Assembly (NCBI RefSeq): GCF_001039275.2
Contig: NZ_CP030117.1
Span: 3,162,001-3,226,000, forward strand
Length of the DNA: 64,000 nt
Direction of reading: 5' to 3'
From: Brevibacillus brevis
GTDB taxonomy: Bacteria; Bacillota; Bacilli; Brevibacillales; Brevibacillaceae
This document shows positions 8,680 to 17,030 of this stretch, piece after piece. The translations under genes and the position numbers were made by a program. The notes under the pieces are model-generated. The model was given only the letters and a program-made list of their open reading frames with translations. It did not search any database and was not told where the DNA came from. Each line of letters starts with the position of its first letter. Position 1 is the stretch's first letter.

Positions 8680-9453
8680 ATGGATTTAAAGTTATCTGGA
8701 AAAAAAGCACTCATTACAGGAGGAAGCCGGGGAATTGGTAAAGCGATTGCCCGACAGTTGGCTCTGGAAGGTGTAGATTGTACGATTTGTGCAAGAAACG
8801 AATCCGCATTAGAGATCGCTGCAGATGAATTAGTCCAAGAAACAAAAAGAAATATCTATCCGATCGTGGCAGATACTTCGAATCCTGACTCTATCCTACA
8901 TTTAGTTGAACAATCGGCAACAGCGATGGGTGGTATTGATATTCTCATCAACAGCGGGGCTCGTGTTGGGGGTGGAGAGCCAGAGGATTTTAATCGTATT
9001 AAAGATGAACTGATTTTGAAAGATTTTGAAGAAAAGTATATGGGCTATTTTCGTTGCATGCGAGCTGTCGCTCCATATATGATGAAAAACAATTGGGGGC
9101 GCATCGTTAATATAAGCGGTCTGGCTGCCAGAATAGGAGGCAATTATTTTAGTTCCGGTCCGCGTAATGCATCTGTTGTCCATTTAACAAAATCTGCATC
9201 ATTGGAATTAGGAAAGCACGGAATTAACGTCAATGCTGTTTATCCAGCCGTTACCGTGACGGAAACGATTAAAGAGCGATTCCCTAATGAGGAGGATTTG
9301 CACAAGGCAGTAGAAATGTATCCGATTGGCCGCTTGGTTACAGCGGAGGATATTGCTTATGTCGTTACCTTCCTGGCTTCACCTTTGTCGACATCGATTA
9401 CTGGCGATGTCATTTCGGTAACTGGCGGCATAGGGAATACCGTTTTTTACTAA
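8680..9453 (+). CDS. SDR-family protein with atypical active site
   Basis: A 257-residue short-chain dehydrogenase fold with an intact cofactor motif (TGGSRGIG at about 14-21) and the C-terminal VTGG. NISG supplies the Ser. The usual YxxxK is absent: the aligned segment reads SSGPRNASVVHLTK, so Tyr and Lys are replaced by Ser and Arg. A Tyr lies two residues before that place. The start follows AGGAGG at a good distance. It is transcribed alone from module B and ends at the 9493-9530 terminator. It may still act with altered chemistry or be a non-redox member; the substrate is unknown. Confidence 0.8.
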   Translation: MDLKLSGKKALITGGSRGIGKAIARQLALEGVDCTICARNESALEIAADELVQETKRNIYPIVADTSNPDSILHLVEQSATAMGGIDILINSGARVGGGEPEDFNRIKDELILKDFEEKYMGYFRCMRAVAPYMMKNNWGRIVNISGLAARIGGNYFSSGPRNASVVHLTKSASLELGKHGINVNAVYPAVTVTETIKERFPNEEDLHKAVEMYPIGRLVTAEDIAYVVTFLASPLSTSITGDVISVTGGIGNTVFY

Positions 9454-9492
9454 TAGCTAGAACAAGTCAAAAATAAAAATATCTTCTCTATT

Positions 9493-9530
9493 AAAAAACG
9501 AGCCTCTCTAAAATCTGAGGCTCGTTTAAC
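9493..9530. terminator. Bidirectional intrinsic terminator
   Basis: A perfect 11-bp stem (AAACGAGCCTC 9496-9506 with GAGGCTCGTTT 9517-9527), A-rich on one side and T-rich on the other, between the convergent SDR (8680) and acyl-CoA dehydrogenase genes. Confidence 0.85.
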
Positions 9531-9532
9531 TT

Positions 9533-10675
9533 TTATCCTCTAAGAAGCAGGTTTGCAATCACAACACGCTGAATTTCATTTGTTCCTTCATAGATTTGAG
9601 TGATCTTCGCATCGCGCATGAAACGCTCAACTGGATATTCACGAGTATAACCGTATCCACCGAACACTTGAACAGCTTCAACGGTCACTTCCATGGCAAT
9701 ATCTCCAGCAAAAAGCTTAGACATCGCAGAATGAAGTCCGTAAGAGATTCCTTGATTTTCTCGCCAGGCTGCCTGATATGTCAGCAAGCGAGCAGCTTCA
9801 ATTTTAGTCGCCATATCAGCAAGCTTAAATTGGATTGCTTGTAGCGTAGAGATCGGCTGGCCGAACTGTACGCGCTCCTTGGAGTAGGCTAAAGCGTGAT
9901 CGAATGCCCCTTGCGCAATCCCTACAGCTTGAGCTGCAATGCCGTTTCTTCCCCCGTCGAGCGTCGTCATAGCAATCTTAAACCCTTCGCCAATAGAGCC
10001 TAGCATATTTTCTTTTGGCACGCGGCATCCTTCAAAAATAATTTCATTTGTTGCCGAAGAACGAATCCCTAACTTCTTCTCTTTCTTACCAATCTTTACA
10101 CCGGGGAATGTTTTTTCTATTATAAATGCAGCGATTCCTTTATGTCTTAACTCAGGATTGGTCTGAGCAAAAACGATAAAGACATCCGCATATTCTCCGT
10201 TAGTAATAAATATCTTACTTCCGTTAATCACCCACTCATTCCCTTGTAAAACAGCAGTTGTCCTCATATTCGCGGAATCGGAACCGGATCCTGGTTCAGT
10301 TAAGCAGTAAGCACCCATCCATTGTCCTTTTGCCATCGCCCGAAGATATTTTTGCTTTTGTTCTTCCGTCCCAAATTTATATACTGGCCAGCTGGCAAGT
10401 GATGTGTGCGCACTTAGCGTTACGCCTACAGAAGCATCGATACGAGAAAGCTCTTCAATCGCGATCACATAACTTAAGTAATCAGCTCCAGCGCCACCAT
10501 ATTCTTCACCCCAAGGGATTCCTAACAATCCTATTTCCCGCATCTTTTGCCATATCGACATATCCCAACGCTCTTCTTCATCACGGTCTCCTGCTGTTGG
10601 TTCACACTCATTTCTAGCAAACTCACGTACCATCTTCTGCATCATTAAATGTTCATCCGATAAAATAAAATTCAT
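9533..10675 (-). CDS. Acyl-CoA dehydrogenase
   Basis: A 380-residue FAD enzyme that introduces the alpha-beta double bond into an acyl-CoA. Both family signatures are present: [19 protein letters not shown] (about 125-143), and near the C-terminus [20 protein letters not shown] followed by [12 protein letters not shown], with the expected catalytic Glu. The length is normal. The gene follows the 42-residue CxxC protein by about 30 bp, so the two are probably one transcript. With the acyl-CoA ligase it supports degradation of an activated acid. The chain length or branching cannot be judged. Confidence 0.9.
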   Translation of the reverse strand: MNFILSDEHLMMQKMVREFARNECEPTAGDRDEEERWDMSIWQKMREIGLLGIPWGEEYGGAGADYLSYVIAIEELSRIDASVGVTLSAHTSLASWPVYKFGTEEQKQKYLRAMAKGQWMGAYCLTEPGSGSDSANMRTTAVLQGNEWVINGSKIFITNGEYADVFIVFAQTNPELRHKGIAAFIIEKTFPGVKIGKKEKKLGIRSSATNEIIFEGCRVPKENMLGSIGEGFKIAMTTLDGGRNGIAAQAVGIAQGAFDHALAYSKERVQFGQPISTLQAIQFKLADMATKIEAARLLTYQAAWRENQGISYGLHSAMSKLFAGDIAMEVTVEAVQVFGGYGYTREYPVERFMRDAKITQIYEGTNEIQRVVIANLLLRG

Positions 10676-10705
10676 AAATTCTCTCTCCCTTTCGAGTTCA
10701 TAGTC

Positions 10706-10834
10706 TCATTCTGCTTCTACTTCTTCATGAGAAGTATCCGTAGTTAATTCACTACAATTCCAGCAGTAACTTCTTATCCTTTCCCAAATGGAGAGGGGCT
10801 CGTTACAATAAATACAACTGTCTATTTTTGCCAT
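10706..10834 (-). CDS. 42-residue double-CxxC (zinc-ribbon-like) protein
   Basis: A very short gene with a strong AAAGGAGGGTACCTTCC ribosome site before its ATG at 10834. The product carries two CxxC pairs, CIYC at residues 7-10 and CWNC at 28-31, spaced as in small zinc ribbons, and an acidic tail. It sits just upstream of the acyl-CoA dehydrogenase in the same direction. No family name comes to mind. A metal-binding or redox accessory role is possible but unproven. Confidence 0.6.
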   Translation of the reverse strand: MAKIDSCIYCNEPLSIWERIRSYCWNCSELTTDTSHEEVEAE

Positions 10835-10866
10835 GGAAGGTACCCTCCTTTAGAATTGAAATCCTC

Positions 10867-10878
10867 ACGACATGTCGT
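10867..10878. promoter_or_regulatory. Perfect 12-bp palindrome upstream of the small CxxC gene
   Basis: ACGACATGTCGT is fully self-complementary and lies 33 bp before the ATG of the CxxC gene. It could be an operator. No clear -10 box accompanies it. Confidence 0.25.
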
Positions 10879-10947
10879 TACATGCTTTCCTTTGGCTTAA
10901 ACCGTCAATAGACGGCTATTCCCTTTCACTAAAACGGAAAGAAATAA

Positions 10948-10978
10948 TAGAGAAAGAAATTAGGTATTTCTTTCTCTA
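10948..10978 (-). terminator. 13-bp inverted repeat, terminator-like on the minus strand
   Basis: TAGAGAAAGAAAT (10948-10960) pairs perfectly with 10966-10978 around a 5-base loop. On the minus strand it is followed by TTATTTCTTT. It is AT-rich, so a weak terminator. It lies downstream of the decayed SDR copy. Confidence 0.45.
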
Positions 10979-11114
10979 TAGAAAGGAGTGGAAATGAAGC
11001 ACTCGTCACTAAAGTCAAGAGGTTCCAGAGCTGAGCGCTCCTGCGAGCGAAGATCAGCAGGCTATCCTGTAGTTCGTACGGTTACATACGAAAGTGTTTT
11101 GGACGTCCTTTGAC

Positions 11115-11650
11115 TTAGCCCCAAATCCCCCATCAACAGCCAATATTAGTCCAGTACAATATTTGGAAGCGGCAGAAGCGTAGAGTAACAGCAAAAGATC
11201 CTGCTAAAGTCATTGTTTCAGCTAACCTATTCTCCTAAGATGGAATTATTATGGGCGAAAGAAAGGCTTAGAGGACCAGCCTTTTGGCCAAGAGATTCCT
11301 CTGGAGTAGGCCTGTGGGTCATTCACGCCGATAGGGAAAGTTCCAGGAGCAATGGAATTCACATTTACGCCATGGCGGCCCACTTGACGGCAAGCTCCTC
11401 CGTTAAAGTCATAACTGCAACCTTACTTGTTATATATGCAACAGAGTCTATAAATTCTGGGTCAGCACCTTTAGCCGTTCCGCTGCTGTTTACTAAAATC
11501 TCGATTTTTCCAAAGTGAGAAATGGCTTTATCCACTCCCTGACGGACAGATACAGGATCTGTGACATGCAATGCCAAGGCAAGTGCTTGTCTTCCTAAAA
11601 CTTCGATTTCTTTTATTAGTTCATTTCTTACATACGCCAAATCTTGGTTA
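11115..11650 (-). pseudogene. Decayed second copy of the SDR gene
   Basis: Minus-strand fragments match the SDR at 3442-4230. In order they are IKEIEVLGRQALALALHVTD (about 11610), ISHFGKIEILVNSSGTAKG, DPEFIDSVAYITSKVAVMTL, then broken sequence and the C-terminal YCTGLILAVDGGFGA ending at TAA 11115. The cofactor-binding N-terminus is lost, part of the middle is deleted between NSSGT and ADPEF, and frames change between 11200 and 11370. It occupies the same place relative to MFS copy 2 and TauD copy 2 as the intact SDR does in copy 1. Confidence 0.8.
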
Positions 11651-11666
11651 CCCTGCGCTGAAAAGG

Positions 11667-12029
11667 TTAAGGTTGTAAATGAATAATTGTACCTTGATGG
11701 AAAAACAATTGCCATCTTCCATTTCTCAATTTCCAAATAGAACTACGCAAAGTATGTCGATTTCTTGTTTCATCAATTATTTGATAAGTAGCCAGTACCG
11801 CATCGTCAGCCAAAGTATGCATATCAAAATTATGGAGAGTCATTTTAAAGACACCACCGGCTCCAACAGCTGCTATGCAATCACTTTTCAAAAATATATG
11901 ACCCATACTTCCAAATTCACGAAAATCATTTGCAAGCAGTTTATTTAATTCCTCAGGAGATGAGCGAACTTCTGGTCTTAACAATTGTTTCTCAAGTCCT
12001 CTAATGTGTTGTTTTAGATCTTTATCCAT
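11667..12029 (-). CDS. DUF4440/SnoaL-like (NTF2-fold) protein
   Basis: About 120 residues with the alpha+beta cone pattern of the NTF2 superfamily and a typical DUF4440 ending (TLRSSIWKLRNGRWQLFFHQ). Early ELNKLLANDFREFGSMG is also characteristic. I prefer the start at 12029 because GGGG lies 9 bases before it; ATG 12038 is the alternative. It lies between MFS copy 2 and the decayed SDR, a place with no counterpart in copy 1, so it was probably inserted or retained there. Ligand or enzymatic activity unknown. Confidence 0.7.
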   Translation of the reverse strand: MDKDLKQHIRGLEKQLLRPEVRSSPEELNKLLANDFREFGSMGHIFLKSDCIAAVGAGGVFKMTLHNFDMHTLADDAVLATYQIIDETRNRHTLRSSIWKLRNGRWQLFFHQGTIIHLQP

Positions 12030-12068
12030 AATTTTCATCCCCAATCCAGTATTTTATTGTAAAGGTGA

Positions 12069-13361
12069 TTAAACATTCACTTGTTCCCCTTCTTTTAGCG
12101 CTGTAAGACTCCGCTTTAAGGGACGCACAACGATCCAAAACAATAATCCAATAACCAACATGCCCAAAGAGGTTACTTGAAACGAATAATGATATCCAAT
12201 TGCTTCAGTCGCAGCATTTTGGATGAGATAACCGAATACGAGTGGAGCAATAATACTTGCTGAACTTGAAAGAGCAATGAACGTCCCTTGTGCTTTTCCG
12301 ATATTTTTGGGAGAAAAAAAATCCATCAATATGGCGGGTGCGAGTGAAAGGATGACATACGAAAGACCTGGAGCAATGGTAAAGAACAGTATCTTAAGAT
12401 CAGTTGAATTCACGGCATTTGCCAGAAATATGCACACAGCGGATAGCACCATCATGAAACCCGCAAGATTGATTCGCGCTTTACGAATATCCCCTGTTTT
12501 ACGATAAAGCCAATCTGATAGCATCGAAAAGCCAAGTTGGCAAATGGCAGCGAAAAGAAATGGTAAAGACACCGCTAGTTTTAAGGTTGGGCCATTGAAA
12601 TGTTGAATTTTGGAAAAGTATGCCGGAAACCATACCGCTTGAACGGACAATAACCAATAGGCACAACCTCCACACAAAACGGTAAAAACGAAATTTTTAG
12701 AAAAAAGATATGGGAGAAACTGACGCCAAGAAACCTTGGAGAGGGTTGATGAATGCTGCTCCTCTTGATCAAAGGAAGGCAACCCGATTTCTTGTGGACT
12801 TTCTTTACCGACAATCACCCAAAACCCTAGCACAATAAGCCCAAGAATACCCATGGCGATAAAAGCAGATCTCCATCCATATTGTTCGATCATGGAAATT
12901 AATAATGGCGAAGCAATCGCTGATCCGCCAGTTGTTCCTAACAGAACAGCTCCAAAACCTATCCCATGTCTATGTTTTGGGAACCATTTTCCGATTATAG
13001 CCGTTGATAGTGCAGGTGCTGGACCTTCACCTGCTCCCAAGATGATTCTTGTCAACACCAAGACAAACAGACCGGAAACAAACGGTGTGGCAAATTGAAC
13101 AGCCAACCAAATTAATGACAGCCAAGTTAACATTTTTTTTGTGTTTATTGAATCGGCCATTCCGCCAAGTACGATAGAGGAAAAGATAAAGAACCAAAAA
13201 AAAGAACTACCAACAAGTCCCCATTCGGAAGGGCTTAATTGTAACTCCGTCATGAGGGGAACGGAAACCAAACCAATGACAATTTTATCGACTTGGTTGA
13301 TCATCCCAGAAAGAACTAGGAATGATAATATGATCCAGGAATATTTTGGCGTTTTCGGCAT
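12069..13361 (-). CDS. MFS transporter (anion:cation symporter type), copy 2
   Basis: A 430-residue, 12-helix carrier homologous to 4257-5549 along its whole length (MPKTPKYSWIILSFLVLSG at the start, then NQVDKIVIGLVSVPLM and AGEGPAPALSTAIIGKWFP). The start ATG at 13361 follows AAAGGGGGGGGCTT. It lies downstream of TauD copy 2 (131-bp gap) in one apparent transcript from module C. The ACS family commonly imports carboxylates by proton symport. Confidence 0.85.
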   Translation of the reverse strand: MPKTPKYSWIILSFLVLSGMINQVDKIVIGLVSVPLMTELQLSPSEWGLVGSSFFWFFIFSSIVLGGMADSINTKKMLTWLSLIWLAVQFATPFVSGLFVLVLTRIILGAGEGPAPALSTAIIGKWFPKHRHGIGFGAVLLGTTGGSAIASPLLISMIEQYGWRSAFIAMGILGLIVLGFWVIVGKESPQEIGLPSFDQEEQHSSTLSKVSWRQFLPYLFSKNFVFTVLCGGCAYWLLSVQAVWFPAYFSKIQHFNGPTLKLAVSLPFLFAAICQLGFSMLSDWLYRKTGDIRKARINLAGFMMVLSAVCIFLANAVNSTDLKILFFTIAPGLSYVILSLAPAILMDFFSPKNIGKAQGTFIALSSSASIIAPLVFGYLIQNAATEAIGYHYSFQVTSLGMLVIGLLFWIVVRPLKRSLTALKEGEQVNV

Positions 13362-13492
13362 AAGCCCCCCCCTTTTTTACCATTAAGGGAACACCATTTC
13401 GTAATATCTGAAAAGGTACTCCCCATCACATGGCTCAGTTGGTGTTCTTATGAAACGGTCAATAAAGGTAAATCTTCAAGTTTTACGTTCAA

Positions 13493-14548
13493 TTACTTCA
13501 AGTTTTCTACAATACCGCCGGCGGTTTTTTTACGTACAGGAATACCACCACGACCCGGTTTACCTGTGTGCTCATCAATATACATCGCGAAATCTGATGC
13601 AATTTCCCGACCATTTGGCATCGTGAGCCACAATCTTAATAAATGACGTTTGCGTTCCGGTTCTTCATAGTCTTCGTACAGAGTACGTGAATGAAGCATT
13701 GTATAGTTATTGACGAATTGCATATCACCTGGTTCCATCATCATGTTATAATGCATATTTTCATCATGAAGAATGGAATCCAACATGTCTAATGCTTCGA
13801 TTTCAACTTTTGATAAATGAGTACCTGTTTTCACTTGTGCTGATTCAATAAATGTACGCACATATCTGCAGCTCAATTTACCACCGTAATAGCTAAAAAT
13901 AGGTGAAGTAAATACGGGAGATTCACCCGGCGCTTCCTCTCCACGGCGATCAAAGATGAATGGACGATAGAGAATTCCGAGATACTCTGGGTATTTCTCC
14001 AGAATTTCGTTATAAACAGCCATCGAACTTATGATACTGCTAAACCCGCCAGATTTCGCTTTTCGAAGACTTAATAATCCGACGACGTCAGATCCATCTG
14101 CGTGAAAGGGAAGATGTAATTTCGTTTGGTAACCACGTACATTTGGATTTTCTAAACTGAGACCTTGATCTATGACGTGCCCTAAAACGTCACCTCTTGC
14201 ATTTTGCGTTACCGGAATGCCCATATGAAGTCCAAGCCCCCAGTAAATGATGCTTGCTTCTTCATCCGTATACCTTTCGATCGGTAAACCACGAATTAAT
14301 AGAAACCCCCTACCGTTCTCCAACTCGTTAACAAAGTAAGCAACTTCGTTAGAGAGATCCTGAATCGGGAAGTCTTCCTTGTTAAAATCAGGTGCTTGTA
14401 AACCCTTTTGCTTCACATGAAATAAAGCGTTTTCAAGTACTGCAATCGTTTTTTCAGACAAATTATAGATCCATGAATCATCTTGTGCTAAATCAGTCCC
14501 TTTCCACGCTACTGCTCCTTGAATTTTTTCCTTTATAATGGATCCCAT
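13493..14548 (-). CDS. TauD/TfdA-family Fe(II)/2-oxoglutarate dioxygenase, copy 2
   Basis: A 351-residue paralogue of 5674-6684 with the same iron motif (HAD in LPFHADGSDVV), distal His (NNYTMLHSRTLY) and Arg (KRHLLRLWL). It has a slightly longer C-terminus (GKPGRGGIPVRKKTAGG). The start follows GAAGGAGGAGTATTT. It is the first gene behind module C and is divergent from the LysR regulator. Differences from copy 1 around the iron motif (HTDLTD versus HADGSD) suggest related but different substrates. Confidence 0.85.
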   Translation of the reverse strand: MGSIIKEKIQGAVAWKGTDLAQDDSWIYNLSEKTIAVLENALFHVKQKGLQAPDFNKEDFPIQDLSNEVAYFVNELENGRGFLLIRGLPIERYTDEEASIIYWGLGLHMGIPVTQNARGDVLGHVIDQGLSLENPNVRGYQTKLHLPFHADGSDVVGLLSLRKAKSGGFSSIISSMAVYNEILEKYPEYLGILYRPFIFDRRGEEAPGESPVFTSPIFSYYGGKLSCRYVRTFIESAQVKTGTHLSKVEIEALDMLDSILHDENMHYNMMMEPGDMQFVNNYTMLHSRTLYEDYEEPERKRHLLRLWLTMPNGREIASDFAMYIDEHTGKPGRGGIPVRKKTAGGIVENLK

Positions 14549-14632
14549 AAATACTCCTCCTTCAATAGTACGGTTGGCTTCTTAAAATAGAGATTATTAT
14601 GATTTTTATGAGTGTTTCGAAAACTCATCTTG

Positions 14633-14685
14633 ATTATACTGATAAATTGTATTTAAATAAAATTATAGATTTTTACTTGCAAATA
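14633..14685 (-). promoter_or_regulatory. Palindrome + TATAAT promoter module C (TauD copy 2)
   Basis: On the minus strand TATTTGCAAGTA (14674-14685, one change from the perfect palindrome), 35 bp with AATTTTATTT at the shared offset, then TATAAT (14633-14638). It overlaps the region just upstream of the LysR gene, so LysR could both activate TauD copy 2 and control itself. Confidence 0.7.
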
Positions 14686-14713
14686 AGTATTTCTAATATT
14701 GAATAAAGAGGGA

Positions 14714-15625
14714 ATGACTGTGAACCTTGAACAATTACACTATATTGTTGAAGTCGCAAGACACGGCTCTCTGTCTATAGCAGCACAGAATCTTCATGTG
14801 ACCCAATCCGGTGTTAGCCAGTCCATTACCAACTTAGAAAAGGAGTTAGGGCTTAAAATTTTTAATCGGTCACGAGGACACGGAGCAGTACCGACCGATG
14901 AAGGTAGAATCATTCTGAAGCAAGCCTACGAAGTGCTGAGAAAACTTGAGGAAATAAAAGAAACAGCTAACTCATTCACCTCCACGGAAGTGGGGGAACT
15001 AAAAGTGTCTTCTGCACCTGGGATGACGACGCTTCTGGTAAAAGCTATTGCTGCTTTTAGACATGATTATCCTCACGTAAACGTGGAAGTTGCCGAAAAA
15101 TGGGCCCCTACTGTGATTGAAGATGTTCGTCAGCATAAGACCGACATTGGATTGATTACGTATTCAACTAATTGGAATATAAACTTGGAAGGAATCGCTT
15201 TTGAAGCACTGCTTGAAGGGAGACCGAAAGTATACGTTTCTAAGCACTCTCCATTAGCATTTCTTAGTACCATAACTCCGCATGAGTTACTTGATCAAAC
15301 TTTGGTCACATTTAACAGTGAATCAATGCAGTGTTTTGTTCAAGATTTCTTTAACAAGTACAAACCCTTGAGAATTTTATTTACAGCAAATAATATGGAG
15401 GGAGTTCTCCAGGCGATCATTGATGGTTTGGCTTTTACATTTGCTCCTGATTTCCAAATGAAAAACTATCACCCTGTCATAAAGGGTGATATCATTGCTA
15501 TTGATTTGGTAAATCATGGGCCTGTCAATATTTCTATCGGGTTGGTTAAATCAGAGGTGAAACATTTATCAACTTTTGCCAACAAGTATATTCATTATTT
15601 AAAATCTGAAATCATTAAGAGTTAA
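14714..15625 (+). CDS. LysR-family transcriptional regulator
   Basis: A 303-residue regulator. The N-terminal winged helix is clear (LEQLHYIVEVARHGSLSIAA, then QNLHVTQSGVSQSITNLEKE), followed by an inducer-binding periplasmic-protein-like domain (about 90-300). I choose ATG 14714 behind AAAGAGGGA; a TTG at 14699 is in frame but poorly placed. It is divergent from TauD copy 2 over module C. LysR proteins bind dyads centred upstream of -35 and activate with an inducer, which fits the four weak -35 modules in this island. The inducer is probably the pathway substrate or an intermediate (inference). Confidence 0.88.
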   Translation: MTVNLEQLHYIVEVARHGSLSIAAQNLHVTQSGVSQSITNLEKELGLKIFNRSRGHGAVPTDEGRIILKQAYEVLRKLEEIKETANSFTSTEVGELKVSSAPGMTTLLVKAIAAFRHDYPHVNVEVAEKWAPTVIEDVRQHKTDIGLITYSTNWNINLEGIAFEALLEGRPKVYVSKHSPLAFLSTITPHELLDQTLVTFNSESMQCFVQDFFNKYKPLRILFTANNMEGVLQAIIDGLAFTFAPDFQMKNYHPVIKGDIIAIDLVNHGPVNISIGLVKSEVKHLSTFANKYIHYLKSEIIKS

Positions 15626-15635
15626 GACGTAACAT

Positions 15636-15680
15636 AAAAGAGAAGCACCTCCGTACGATTACGGCAACGGCTTCTCTTTT
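15636..15680. terminator. Bidirectional terminator between LysR and cupin genes
   Basis: AAAAGAGAAGC (15636-15646) pairs with GCTTCTCTTTT (15670-15680). An inner CCGTA/TACGG stem extends the hairpin. The ends are A- and T-rich, serving two convergent genes. Confidence 0.8.
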
Positions 15681-15693
15681 TCATGTCTACCAT

Positions 15694-16161
15694 TTAAAAT
15701 TTGGTTACATCTGTAGGTTCAATTCCTTCGGCCGCACAGTAGTCATGGTATCTTTTCAGGAATGATTCCCAATTATCTCGCGCAATAATTTCGCCATTCT
15801 CACCCAAATAGTCCAATGTTCCTTCTACGATATTTAAGGTAATAACATCTTGATCCCCTAAGCCTTGCGGTGTATGTTTGGAGCCAGCAGGTTCATATAC
15901 GATATCACCAGCTCTGGAGATCCAATCATCCTCAAGATACCTCCAGGATCCCTGGATGGTATACACAATGACTGTACCAGAATGAAAATGAGCAGGAAGT
16001 TGCATACCAGGGGGAACTTTTAATATGGTAAGATTTTGTCCTGTCACCGGGTTGGCTTTAAGCAGCTTAAATTTCGCGTCTCCAAAATAAGGAATCCAAG
16101 GCAAATCGTCTGGATTAACATGATTGGCAGCCAATGCTGCTACATTTTTCACATTGCTCAT
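15694..16161 (-). CDS. Cupin, 2,4'-dihydroxyacetophenone dioxygenase-like
   Basis: A 155-residue single-domain cupin. Metal-binding residues are visible in AHFHSGTVIVYTIQGSWRYL (motif 1) and EPAGSKHTP (motif 2 His). The WRYLEDDW segment is typical of the family that includes 2,4'-dihydroxyacetophenone dioxygenase, which cleaves a C-C bond using iron and O2. It is transcribed from module D, so it appears to belong to the same regulon as the ligase, TauD and MFS genes. Whether its substrate is aromatic is unknown; related cupins bind other small acids. Confidence 0.75.
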   Translation of the reverse strand: MSNVKNVAALAANHVNPDDLPWIPYFGDAKFKLLKANPVTGQNLTILKVPPGMQLPAHFHSGTVIVYTIQGSWRYLEDDWISRAGDIVYEPAGSKHTPQGLGDQDVITLNIVEGTLDYLGENGEIIARDNWESFLKRYHDYCAAEGIEPTDVTKF

Positions 16162-16259
16162 TTATTTCCCCTCTTCCAATAAAAGTTTTGGCGCTCTTCG
16201 CAAATTGTTAACGCTTTCAAGTTTGTAATTTTATTAACTATTGCGAATTAACCGACTTT

Positions 16260-16312
16260 ATTATACTTAGAATTTTGCATCAAATAAAATTATTATTTTT
16301 AACTTGTAAGTA
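16260..16312 (-). promoter_or_regulatory. Palindrome + TATAAT promoter module D (cupin)
   Basis: On the minus strand TACTTACAAGTT (16301-16312, the same dyad with two changes), 35 bp with AATTTTATTT at the shared offset, then TATAAT (16260-16265). It is about 100 bp upstream of the cupin ATG. It lacks the extra AATATTAG block present in modules A-C. Confidence 0.65.
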
Positions 16313-16433
16313 AGTTGAATTAATATGCACCACTGATAACCATAGATACATACATTCACCTCGTCCCTATGATGCATCGGGATGCTGCAGATGCTTTTGG
16401 GAAAGCATTTTGTATAGTGCTTAATCGTTCCCA

Positions 16434-16848
16434 TCATAACTTAAATTCATCCTTACCCAATGTGTTTAAGCGGTTTATAAACAGCATCTGTAACTGCGCG
16501 GTCCGCCATAGACAGAGGGACCCAAGGCATCTCCCAGGAACAGCTTGTAGTTTCCTTCAGGTTTTTTTTGTAAAAGTAACATAACCTCTTCACCTGGCTT
16601 TACAAAACCATCTTTTTGTGTGTTACGGTCACCAAGTTGATAGAAGGTAATTTCTTCATCAGTAGAAATATTTCCAGCAATTACTTTTGTCACTTTCACC
16701 TTAGATGGAGTGACTGGAAACTCGAAATTTATCCTTGAATCCAAGCCGGCATCTTGAACAAAAACAGGTAATTCCTCAACTACTTTTCCTTCAACAATAA
16801 CTTGCGGTAAATCCATCTCTTCTTCCAAGACAATATATATTTTTTCAT
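16434..16848 (-). pseudogene. Frameshifted secreted-type hypothetical protein
   Basis: A good ribosome site and ATG (AAGAAGGAGAAGCTC, ATG at 16848) begin a basic, signal-like start (MKKYILSWKK) that soon leaves frame. The main body lies in another frame (16475-16828; VIVEGKVVEELPVFVQ, then VKVTKVIAGNISTDEEITFY and EVMLLLQKKPEGNYKLFLGD). The end returns to a third frame (LNTLGKDEFK, stop at 16434). It looks like a formerly exported beta-rich protein of Bacillales. Function unknown. Confidence 0.5.
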
Positions 16849-16871
16849 GAGCTTCTCCTTCTTAAATGGAA

Positions 16872-17030
16872 TTAGCGACTATACATGCTATTAACATCCT
16901 GGATATCGACACTTGTGGGATTATAAGAGAATCTACCATCATTCCAAGCACCGTTCTTCATGATAGAGTCAACGCCAATTAAACCATTATGTGCAATAGA
17001 GTTATCATTTTTACTTTCAGTTCATGAAAT
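16872..17030 (-). pseudogene. C-terminal remnant resembling a matrixin-type metalloprotease
   Basis: The minus strand gives HNGLIGVDSIMKNGAWNDGR, then FSYNPTSVDIQDVNSMYSR and a stop at 16872. The SIM turn and a final D-I-x-x-V-x-x-x-Y helix are typical ends of M10-like proteases. An HEL lies upstream in another frame, where the zinc-binding HExxH would be expected. The rest is gone. Confidence 0.35.
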
